Positions 57,651 to 64,000 of a stretch of 64,000 nt of DNA are shown in pieces. Source of the DNA: Rhodococcus opacus B4 (GTDB lineage Bacteria; Actinomycetota; Actinomycetes; Mycobacteriales; Mycobacteriaceae). Below the pieces are notes generated by a model that saw only the letters and a list, made by a program, of their open reading frames with translations, was not told the DNA's origin and made no database searches. Where the stretch lies: assembly GCF_000010805.1 (NCBI RefSeq), contig NC_012522.1, forward strand, positions 4,030,001 to 4,094,000, written 5' to 3'. The position numbers and the translations under genes are program-made. How positions within the stretch are numbered: the first letter of the stretch is position 1; each line of letters starts with the position of its first letter.

Positions 57651-59696
57651 CGGGTTGTCCGCGTGAGTGGTCGTGTCCTGCTTCGGCACCGTCGGGTTTG
57701 GATCCATCGACAGATCTCGCCAGCCGATGAGCACCTGATGTACAGCTTCGGCGCCGTGCAGCGGGTCGGGCGGTGCGGGCAGGTCGGCGGGGTAGACGAG
57801 GAACGGAGTGCTCTGCGGTCCGCCCATGCCGCCGTGCGAGCCGACCTGTTCCTCGAACGCCGCGACTTCGTCGGTGTCGGGCCAGTACATGCCGCCGACC
57901 ATGATGTCGGCGACGTTGTCGAAGGTGTCGGTGCGCCGCACTTTCGCCAGCGCGTCGGGGCCCATCAGCGCGAGCGGGTTCCGGCCGGTGACCTCGCCGG
58001 TTGTCACGTCGACCTGACCGTGTGGCCCGAGCACCACGGACCCGCCGGGGGCGGCGACGAGCAGGAAACCGATCCCGGGATGCTCGCGCAGCCCGGCGAG
58101 CAGGCCGGGGTGGGCGGCCTCGATGGCACCGACGTCGGCGCGTCCGGGCAGGTGCGGGAAGTAGACCAGGCCGAGGTTGCCCGAGCCGAGCACGATCGGT
58201 TCGCCCGCGGCGGTGTGCGTCTCCTCGGAGGCGGTCGGCGAGTGCACGCTGGCGGCGGCGTAGCCGAGCCCCTCCGCCCCGCGTTGTGCGGAAACGTCGG
58301 ATTCGCGCTCGTACCAGTGCCGCCTCACTGCCGCCGGCTCGCGCCGCGCGGCGAGCCGGACGACCAACTGCCCCAACGTTTCGCCGTAGCGCTGCAGGAA
58401 CGTCGCGCCCTGACTCTGCCCGTGGTCGGACAGCACGACGACGCGGTAGTCCCGATCGGCCTGATTCACCACGGCGAGCAGCATCTCGATGACGTCGTCG
58501 ACTTTGGTCAGCACCGCGAGCGTTTCGGGCCGGGAGATGCCGGAGTGGTGCGACACCTCGTCGTAGCCGATCAGGTCGACATAGACGATGCTGCGTCCCT
58601 TGATCAGATCGCCGACCACCGCGGCGGCGGACACGTCGGTTGCGAGCACGGTCGCGAACGCCCGTACGAAGGGATAGACCCCGCCCCGCGGCACCCGCGG
58701 CCGGACGTCCTTTCGTTTCTGCCGCAGTGACTGGCGCAGTTCCCGTTGCAGTTCCGCGACCATTCGGATGAACGTGCGCAGCGCGCTCGCCGGGTCGGCG
58801 AAATAGGCGCTGTAGCCGGCACCGCCGCCGAGGCGGGCACCGCGCATACGGCTGACGACGAGCACATTGTCGTGCGCGCCGCCGGTGAACAGGTTGCCCC
58901 GGCTCGCACCGTCGTGCGCCAGCAGTCCGGGTATGTCGGATCGTTCGAGTTCACGCTGCTCGTTGTCGGCGGGGTTACTGAACACGGAGATGCGCCCGGT
59001 CGTCTTGTCGTACCAGCGGAACGCAGGCACGTTGTGGTTGGACCCGTGCAGCACGCCCAACTGGGTCGCACCCGTCTGACTGCTCCAGTCGGTATGCCAC
59101 GGCACCAGCCGGTGGGTCTCGCGCACCAACTTCGCCAGTCCGGGCGTGACGCCGTCGGCGATCGCGCGACGCAGTACGTCGTACCCGAGGCCGTCGATCT
59201 GGATGCACAACAGTCCGGGGGACGCATCCACGAGCGCGGCGTTGCGGCGCAGCCGGAACCGCTGCCGGCGCACCTGCATCATCCGGTACGCGGTGTCGGA
59301 GCGGGACGCGATCGCACCCGAGACGACGGAGGTGAACAGCGAGAGCAGCGCCGCGAGGACGAACGCATCGCTCAGCTGGTCCACCGACGCGACCGGCACC
59401 AGGTACACCGTCCCCAGCATGATCACGCCGCCGGCGAAGAACACCCCGACGAACAGCAGCACCGGGCCGATCCACGACATGCACCGCATCATCACCGGCC
59501 ACAGCGAGGCGTTGAGCAGGCCGAACACCAGCGCGAGTATCAGCGCGGCCGGGAGCGTCGGTAGCAGGGTGAAGCTCGACGGGTCCAGGGTGATGCCGCC
59601 GAGGATGCGGTCGAGCACGATGAGCGCGAGCGCCGACGACCCCCAGAGCACGAGGAACTCGACGAGCACCCGCACCACGCCGCCCACCGTGCGCAT
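57648..59696 (-). CDS. Membrane protein with holin-like part and type I phosphodiesterase domain
   Basis: 682-aa protein. About four membrane segments in the first 130 residues resemble the phage-holin-family protein domain (GGITLDPSSFTLLPTLPAALILALVFGLLNASLWPVM). The rest is an alkaline-phosphatase-like type I phosphodiesterase domain: LLCIQIDGLGYDVLRRA with a metal Asp, LIGYDEVSHHSG and VVLSDHGQSQGATFLQRYG. Thr/Ser at the nucleophile site is probably in TDWSSQTGATQLG. It may cut a phosphodiester or lipid-linked substrate at the membrane. ATG 59696 gives the full membrane part. Confidence 0.82.
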   Translation of the reverse strand: MRTVGGVVRVLVEFLVLWGSSALALIVLDRILGGITLDPSSFTLLPTLPAALILALVFGLLNASLWPVMMRCMSWIGPVLLFVGVFFAGGVIMLGTVYLVPVASVDQLSDAFVLAALLSLFTSVVSGAIASRSDTAYRMMQVRRQRFRLRRNAALVDASPGLLCIQIDGLGYDVLRRAIADGVTPGLAKLVRETHRLVPWHTDWSSQTGATQLGVLHGSNHNVPAFRWYDKTTGRISVFSNPADNEQRELERSDIPGLLAHDGASRGNLFTGGAHDNVLVVSRMRGARLGGGAGYSAYFADPASALRTFIRMVAELQRELRQSLRQKRKDVRPRVPRGGVYPFVRAFATVLATDVSAAAVVGDLIKGRSIVYVDLIGYDEVSHHSGISRPETLAVLTKVDDVIEMLLAVVNQADRDYRVVVLSDHGQSQGATFLQRYGETLGQLVVRLAARREPAAVRRHWYERESDVSAQRGAEGLGYAAASVHSPTASEETHTAAGEPIVLGSGNLGLVYFPHLPGRADVGAIEAAHPGLLAGLREHPGIGFLLVAAPGGSVVLGPHGQVDVTTGEVTGRNPLALMGPDALAKVRRTDTFDNVADIMVGGMYWPDTDEVAAFEEQVGSHGGMGGPQSTPFLVYPADLPAPPDPLHGAEAVHQVLIGWRDLSMDPNPTVPKQDTTTHADNP

Positions 59697-59730
59697 CGCG
59701 CCCCCTTCCTCGTCTGGAATCGTAAGGGTG

Positions 59731-60525
59731 GTGAGTGCGACTCCGGGTTCGAATGCCGCCGCATTCGGTGTGCGGTGGCTCGGACATGCCAGCGCGCTGA
59801 TCGCCGATCGCGGGACTGTCGTGCTCACCGATCCGGTGCTGACCGACCGCGTCGCGCACCTGCGCCGCCGCCGCGGACCTTCACCGATCGGGCCGCACGT
59901 GCGCAACCCGGACGCCGTCCTGCTCTCTCACCTGCATGCCGACCACACCCACCTGCCGTCCTTGCGGCTGCTCGGTCCGGACGTTCCGATCGTCGCCCCG
60001 TGGCGGGCGGTCGACGGCCTGCCCGCGCTGCGCCAGTTCGCCGACCGCCTGGTGCTGCTGCGGCCCGGCGACGAGACGAGGATTGGCGCGGTCACCGTGC
60101 GCGCCGTGCCCGCCCGCCACGACGGTCGGCGCTGGCGACGCGGTCCGGAGGTCGCGCCGGCGGTCGGGTTCGTCGTCGAGGGCGATCGGCGGACCTACTT
60201 CGCCGGCGACACCGACCTGTACCCGGACCTCGCCGATCACGTCGGCCCGGTGGACGTCGCGCTGCTCCCCGTCGGGGGCTGGGGTCCGACCCTCGGCAAG
60301 GGCCACCTCGACCCGTCGCGGGCCGCGGTCGTGGCGCGGCTGGTCGATGCGGGCCTCGCGGTGCCGATCCACTTCGGCACGCTGTGGCCGATCGGCCTCG
60401 ACGCCGTGCGTCCCCGGTTGTTCTTCGGTCCGGGTTCCGAGTTCGTCCACCACGCCGAGCGGGCGGGGGTCGCCGCGGTGGAGCTGCACCCGGGCGGCGA
60501 ACTGGGTGAACCGAGCGCCGGCTAG
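59731..60525 (+). CDS. MBL-fold metallo-hydrolase (UlaG/YfiN-like)
   Basis: 264-aa hydrolase. The metal motif is LLSHLHADHTHLPSL (HxHxDH). Further ligands are the His in VPARHDGRRW, the Asp in TYFAGDTDLY and the His in VPIHFGTLW. WLGHASALI at the start is typical for the UlaG/NAPE-PLD-like group. Substrate unknown; some members cleave phospholipids. The GTG start at 59731 (or 59728) is divergent from the phosphodiesterase gene with 34 bp between. The stop shares CTAG with the stop of the convergent propeller gene. Confidence 0.85.
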   Translation: MSATPGSNAAAFGVRWLGHASALIADRGTVVLTDPVLTDRVAHLRRRRGPSPIGPHVRNPDAVLLSHLHADHTHLPSLRLLGPDVPIVAPWRAVDGLPALRQFADRLVLLRPGDETRIGAVTVRAVPARHDGRRWRRGPEVAPAVGFVVEGDRRTYFAGDTDLYPDLADHVGPVDVALLPVGGWGPTLGKGHLDPSRAAVVARLVDAGLAVPIHFGTLWPIGLDAVRPRLFFGPGSEFVHHAERAGVAAVELHPGGELGEPSAG

Positions 60526-61418
60526 CTGCCGAACGGGATGCACAGTGATCCTGTGCAGTGCGATTCGGCGGCGACGGAAAACGGCTCGTCCAGGCCCGCG
60601 GCCAGGACGGTGGGGCTGCCGCCGGTGGCGGGCAGGGAGACCACTGAGCCGTTGCCCGCGCCGGTGTCGCCCGCGACGGCGACGTAGACGGCGCCGTCGG
60701 AGACGGTGAGACCGAACGGCCGGGTGAGACCGGTGGTGAGGACGGTGGGGGTACCGCCGGCGGCGGGCAGGGCCACGACGGACCCGTCGCCGGCAACGGC
60801 GACGTAGAGGGTGGTCCCGGAGACGTCGATCCCCGCCGGGAGCGTGAGTCCGGTCGCGAGGGTCGTGGGGGTGCCCCCGGCGACGGGCACGGAGATCACC
60901 GAACCGCTGCCCGGTGACGCGTCGCCGGCAAGCGTGACGTAGAGGGTGCCACCGGAGACGGCGACCCCGACGGGCTGCTCGAGACCGGTGACGACGGGGG
61001 TGGGCGTGCCGCCGGTGGCGGGCAGCGAGACCACGCTGCCGGCGTCGAATTCGGTGACGAACAGCGTTCCGCCGGACACCGCCACGTCGAAGGCGTTGCC
61101 GAGCCCGGTGGCGAGAGTGGTGGGAGTGCCGCCCGCCGCGGGCACCGACACGACCGACGCCCCGGCGGTGACGAACAGGGTGTCGTGCGCCGCCGCTATC
61201 CCGCCCGGTCCGTCGATGCCGGTGGCAATCGCGGTGGGGGTGCCACCGGCGGCGGGCAGGGACAGGACGGAACCGGTGCCGTTCTCGGTGACGTAGAGCG
61301 TGCCCGTGACCGGCACGGCCGCGGCGAAGGGGGACGCGGCCACGGCGGTGGCCAGCAGCAGTGCGCCGGTCGTGACGACGACGCGCCGGCCGATTCGGGC
61401 GAACGGTGACAGGCGCAT
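60522..61418 (-). CDS. Exported beta-propeller protein (virginiamycin B lyase/NHL-like repeats)
   Basis: 298-aa protein with a signal peptide (RRVVVTTGALLLATAVAASPFAAA, residues 8-32) and about six repeats of 40-45 residues. Each repeat has the form LPAAGGTPT-LATGL-PxGxAVSGGTLYVT, which gives a beta-propeller. The catalytic residues of virginiamycin B lyase are not evident, so a lyase role is not supported. A disulfide may form between the two Cys near the C-terminus (SHCTGSLCIPFGS). ATG 61418 begins the signal peptide. Confidence 0.82.
   Translation of the reverse strand: MRLSPFARIGRRVVVTTGALLLATAVAASPFAAAVPVTGTLYVTENGTGSVLSLPAAGGTPTAIATGIDGPGGIAAAHDTLFVTAGASVVSVPAAGGTPTTLATGLGNAFDVAVSGGTLFVTEFDAGSVVSLPATGGTPTPVVTGLEQPVGVAVSGGTLYVTLAGDASPGSGSVISVPVAGGTPTTLATGLTLPAGIDVSGTTLYVAVAGDGSVVALPAAGGTPTVLTTGLTRPFGLTVSDGAVYVAVAGDTGAGNGSVVSLPATGGSPTVLAAGLDEPFSVAAESHCTGSLCIPFGS
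60560..61300 (-). repeat. In-frame repeats of the propeller gene
   Basis: About six imperfect DNA repeats of 120-145 bp, each containing GGTGTGCCGCC/GGTACCGCCG-like text and encoding the propeller blades. Their similarity suggests recent or ongoing expansion or homogenisation within the gene. Confidence 0.6.
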
Positions 61419-61503
61419 CGGCAGTCCTCTCGTAGCACGTGCCGCGAAGAATACAACTGTCACGACACGATTCGCCGGGGTTCGGCCGCTACGAGCGGAG
61501 GGT

Positions 61504-61899
61504 TCAGACCTCGGCCGCGACGGGCGGCTTCACCCCGACCACCGGGCACTGCGCCTCGAGGAGCACGCGCTGCGCGACGCTGCCCATGAGGAGCTTGCCG
61601 ACGGGGGAGCGGCGCCGCATGCCGAGGACGAGGAGTTCCGCGGCGGAGTCGTAGGACGCGTCGATGAGGTTGTCGGCGTGGGAGCGGCCGGGTTCGTTCC
61701 GCGCGATGCGGTAGTCGACGCCGGCCGCGTCCGCTTCCTCGCGGGCAGACTGCAGTTCGGCTTCGAACCCGTCCGCCGAAGCGCTGTTGCCGTCGGCGAT
61801 CACCACGAGATCCGTTGCGCGCATATGGGCTTCGGAAAACCCGAAGGCCAGGGCGCCACGACCTTCGACGGTCGGGACGTAACTGAGAATGACGCTCAT
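61504..61899 (-). CDS. Universal stress protein (UspA fold)
   Basis: 131-aa protein. The C-terminal nucleotide motif is LGMRRRSPVGKLLMGSVAQRVLLEAQCPVVGVK, the same pattern as in the stress protein at 29073-29432. Its ATG overlaps the stop... more exactly, its stop is followed by no gene, while its start lies inside the end of the dehydrogenase operon direction: the dehydrogenase (61896-62900) precedes it on the minus strand and overlaps its start by 4 nt. The two proteins are therefore made together. Confidence 0.88.
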   Translation of the reverse strand: MSVILSYVPTVEGRGALAFGFSEAHMRATDLVVIADGNSASADGFEAELQSAREEADAAGVDYRIARNEPGRSHADNLIDASYDSAAELLVLGMRRRSPVGKLLMGSVAQRVLLEAQCPVVGVKPPVAAEV

Positions 61900-62900
61900 C
61901 GTGACCTCGGCTCGAGAACGGGGGTGGTCAGGGTGCCCTGGGCAAGGTATTCGTCGAGGTTCTGCAGGGTCAGAGCCTCCATCGCGGCGCGGGTCTCGGT
62001 CGTGCCGCTCCCGACGTGGGGGAGGAGAACGACGGTATCGAGCGCGAGCAGCGCTTCGGGTACGTGCGGTTCCCTCGAGAACACGTCCAGTCCGGCACCG
62101 GCGAGCTTGCGTTCGGTGAGCAGCTCGACGAGCGCGTCCTCGTCGACGACACTTCCGCGCGCCACGTTGATCAGGTAACCGTCGGGTCCCAATGCCTCGA
62201 GAACCTCACGGTCGACCAGTTTCGAGGTGCCCTTGCCTCCGGCCGCGGCGACGATCAGCACGTCGACTCCGGCGGCCAGTGCCACCGCCGAATCCACGTA
62301 CGCGAACGGGGAATCGGGCACCTCACGCCGATTGTGGTACGAGATCGTGCAGCCGAAGCCGGTGAGGCGGGCGGCGATGGCGGAGCCGATGCGGCCGAGT
62401 CCGACAATGCCGACCCGGGTGCCGCTCACCTTCCGGGTGAGGGGGAAGTTGCCCTCGGCGGGCCAGCGGCCGGCGCGGACGAAGCGGTCCGAGGCGGAGA
62501 ATCCGCGGAGCGTGTCGATCAGCAGTCCGACGGCGGTGTCGGCGACGCAGTCGGTGAGGACGTCGGGAGTGTTGCTGATGCCGATGCCGAGCTCCTCCGC
62601 GCGCTCGACATCCGTTGTGTCGTAACCGACTCCGAAGTGCACGATGGCGCCGAGGTTCGGCAGTTCGGCCATCAGTGCGGCGTCGACTCCGGTGCGTCCG
62701 GACGTCACGACGGCGGTGACGGTTTCGCGGTGCTCGGCGAGAAAGCTGCTGCGGTCTTCTCCGAGGGGAAGAGTGAGGGCGTCGTACTTCTCGGAGAGCG
62801 TTGCGGTGAGCGACGGCTTCAGCGGTCCGACCTGCAGGACCCGCCCTCCCGAAACAGTCTGTGCGGCAGCTTCTTTCACGGACGCCTCTGCGGTCACCAT
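61896..62900 (-). CDS. D-2-hydroxyacid dehydrogenase
   Basis: 334-aa NAD(P)-dependent enzyme. The nucleotide motif is VGIVGLGRIGSAIAARL. The catalytic Arg is in NVARGSVVDEDAL, the Glu in FSREPHVPEALL and the His in VVLLPHVGSGT. It resembles hydroxypyruvate/glyoxylate reductases. It reduces a 2-oxoacid to the D-2-hydroxyacid or the reverse. Its end overlaps the start of the stress-protein gene (ATGA). It is divergent from the ABC binding-protein gene across 354 bp. Confidence 0.92.
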   Translation of the reverse strand: MVTAEASVKEAAAQTVSGGRVLQVGPLKPSLTATLSEKYDALTLPLGEDRSSFLAEHRETVTAVVTSGRTGVDAALMAELPNLGAIVHFGVGYDTTDVERAEELGIGISNTPDVLTDCVADTAVGLLIDTLRGFSASDRFVRAGRWPAEGNFPLTRKVSGTRVGIVGLGRIGSAIAARLTGFGCTISYHNRREVPDSPFAYVDSAVALAAGVDVLIVAAAGGKGTSKLVDREVLEALGPDGYLINVARGSVVDEDALVELLTERKLAGAGLDVFSREPHVPEALLALDTVVLLPHVGSGTTETRAAMEALTLQNLDEYLAQGTLTTPVLEPRSR

Positions 62901-63254
62901 CGTGCCTCCTGACGAGTGGCGACGCGGCTCTCCGCGCCGCCGGTTACCCGTAAGTTAAGCGACCTTCGGAATACCTGTCCAACACGTAAATAACATGGAT
63001 CGATACTGAAACGGCATCGGTTGCCGGCGCGCTGACGTGCGTAGATGCCGAAATTTCCTGTATGCGCCGGTCAGGGACCCGCCGGGGTGATCGCAGTCTC
63101 CTCGTTCTCGCATCTGTGACGGCCCTCACGAGCGGTTTTGCGCCTTCACCCCCTGTTGACGCTCCACCGGGCCGCTCATAGCGTTGTGGCTACCGTCACA
63201 GGCGGGCCCTCTTCACTCGCGTCGAGTACGCGACACATCCCTACGGAGGACACC
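62901..63254. other. Divergent intergenic region of 354 bp
   Basis: No open frame with coding character is seen. The left part should hold the promoter of the dehydrogenase-stress protein operon; the right part holds a promoter-like pair (63156-63184) for the ABC binding protein. The middle (62950-63010) is unusually AT-rich for this genome. Confidence 0.5.
63156..63184 (+). promoter_or_regulatory. Probable sigma-70-type promoter of the ABC binding-protein gene
   Basis: TTGACG (63156-63161) and TAGCGT (63179-63184) with a 17-bp spacer, about 70 bp upstream of the ATG at 63255. The -35 box is close to consensus; the -10 box is only moderate. Confidence 0.45.
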
Positions 63255-64000
63255 ATGAGCCCTGCACGTTCGTTGCAGCAGGGAACCCGTTACCGCGTCG
63301 TCGCCGTGGCCACCGCCGCACTGACGGTGCCGGCTCTGGCCGCAGGTTGCTCGGTGGCCAATTCGAGCCACAGCGACGCCGCCAGTCCCGACACGTTGCG
63401 GATCGTGCTCCCGCAGGAGCCGCCCACGCTCGAACCCTGCGACGCGTCACTCACCTCGACCGGAGTGGTCGTCCGCTCCAACATCACCGAGCCGCTGGTG
63501 GAACGCAACGCCGACACCGGCGACCTCGAGCCGAAGCTCGCCGACTCGTGGGAGCAGACCTCGGACACCGTCTGGACTTTCCGGATCCGTCCCGGTGTCA
63601 CCTTCAGCGACGGCAGCGCGTTCGACGCCGAGGACGCCGCGTTCTCGATCGACCGCACCGTCAACTCGACCATCGGCTGCGACGTCGACGGGTACGTCTT
63701 CGGCGACGACGCACTCGTCGTGAACGCGATCGACCCGTCGACCGTGACGGTCCAGACGCCCACCGCAGACCCGATCCTGCCGCTGCGGATCTCGTTCGTG
63801 GAGATGGTGCCGTCCACCACCGACACGAAGGACAAGGTGCGCGATCCCATCGGCACCGGCCCCTACAAGATCGACTACTGGGATCACGGTCAGCGGCTGT
63901 CCCTGGTCCGCAACGACACCTATTGGGGCACGGCGCCCGAGTACACGCGGGCGATCTACCAGTGGCGGACCGAGGGCAGCGTCCGGGCCGCGATGGTCAC
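63255..64000 (+). CDS. ABC transporter substrate-binding lipoprotein (family 5, peptide type), 3' end outside window
   Basis: The visible 248 residues begin with a lipoprotein signal (VVAVATAALTVPALAAGC, lipid Cys at about residue 33). They continue with the family 5 pattern TLRIVLPQEPPTLEPCD, ITEPLVERNADTGDLEPKLADSWE, TVWTFRIRPGVTFSDGSAFDAEDAAFSIDR and DPIGTGPYKIDYWDHGQRL. Such proteins capture oligopeptides, nickel or similar solutes for an ABC importer. GGAGGA lies 5-10 nt before ATG 63255. The frame is open at the window end, so the permease genes should follow. Confidence 0.92.
   Translation, partial: MSPARSLQQGTRYRVVAVATAALTVPALAAGCSVANSSHSDAASPDTLRIVLPQEPPTLEPCDASLTSTGVVVRSNITEPLVERNADTGDLEPKLADSWEQTSDTVWTFRIRPGVTFSDGSAFDAEDAAFSIDRTVNSTIGCDVDGYVFGDDALVVNAIDPSTVTVQTPTADPILPLRISFVEMVPSTTDTKDKVRDPIGTGPYKIDYWDHGQRLSLVRNDTYWGTAPEYTRAIYQWRTEGSVRAAMV

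Noticed and set aside
60522..61418. Virginiamycin B lyase activity for the propeller protein
   Set aside because: The repeats resemble the lyase fold but I could not find its catalytic His/Glu pattern, and the protein has a signal peptide.

Overview
The window is high-GC actinobacterial DNA and most resembles the large catabolic Rhodococcus species (jostii/opacus/wratislaviensis type). The signs are an aromatic meta-cleavage gene set, a GcoA/AgcA-type P450 with its reductase, 13E12-repeat HNH genes, Rv1733c-like membrane proteins, many GTG starts and many small regulators. This assignment is inferred from gene content and protein resemblance recalled from memory; no search was run. I see no rRNA, tRNA, CRISPR array, integrase or intact insertion sequence.

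1-4.7 kb: the end of an ABC importer (permease and ATPase), then, convergent, a rifampicin-monooxygenase-type flavoprotein and its GntR regulator. 4.7-25 kb: a split pathway for lignin-type alkylphenols and alkylguaiacols. An AgcA-type P450 and its reductase would O-demethylate alkylguaiacols. An HpaB-type oxygenase and flavin reductase would ortho-hydroxylate alkylphenols. An extradiol dioxygenase would open the catechol. Aldehyde dehydrogenase, tautomerase, 4-oxalocrotonate decarboxylase, hydratase, aldolase and acylating aldehyde dehydrogenase would deliver pyruvate and an acyl-CoA. An acyl-CoA synthetase and an acyl-CoA dehydrogenase could finish the side chain. Two paralogous AraC regulators are each divergent from an oxygenase operon. 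Their promoters share an 18-bp element 22 nt before the start codon, and a third copy of that element precedes the decayed start of a third AraC gene.

25-31 kb: a sugar or polyol module with two Gfo/Idh dehydrogenases, a LacI regulator, a universal stress protein, a sugar-porter MFS protein and a kinase broken by a perfect 89-bp tandem duplication. 31-36 kb: TetR with an enoyl-CoA hydratase, then ketone-body genes (thiolase and CoA-transferase A/B) with a divergent IclR. 36-42 kb: a predicted electrophile or quinone/flavonoid stress group (YceI, AhpD-like protein, MarR, VOC protein, pirin, alpha/beta hydrolase, quercetinase). Four matching inverted repeats probably bind the MarR protein.

42-53 kb: membrane and small unknown proteins, a Tat-lipoprotein intradiol dioxygenase, LysR with an EamA exporter, a membrane GGDEF protein, nitrilase with an APC permease and TetR, and a two-module Lrp regulator. 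53-64 kb: amidase coupled to a short-chain fatty-acid transporter, an Arr-type rifamycin ADP-ribosyltransferase, a LexA box with HNH debris, a holin-like/phosphodiesterase membrane protein, an MBL hydrolase, a beta-propeller protein, a second universal stress protein coupled to a D-2-hydroxyacid dehydrogenase, and the start of a peptide-type ABC binding lipoprotein cut by the window end.
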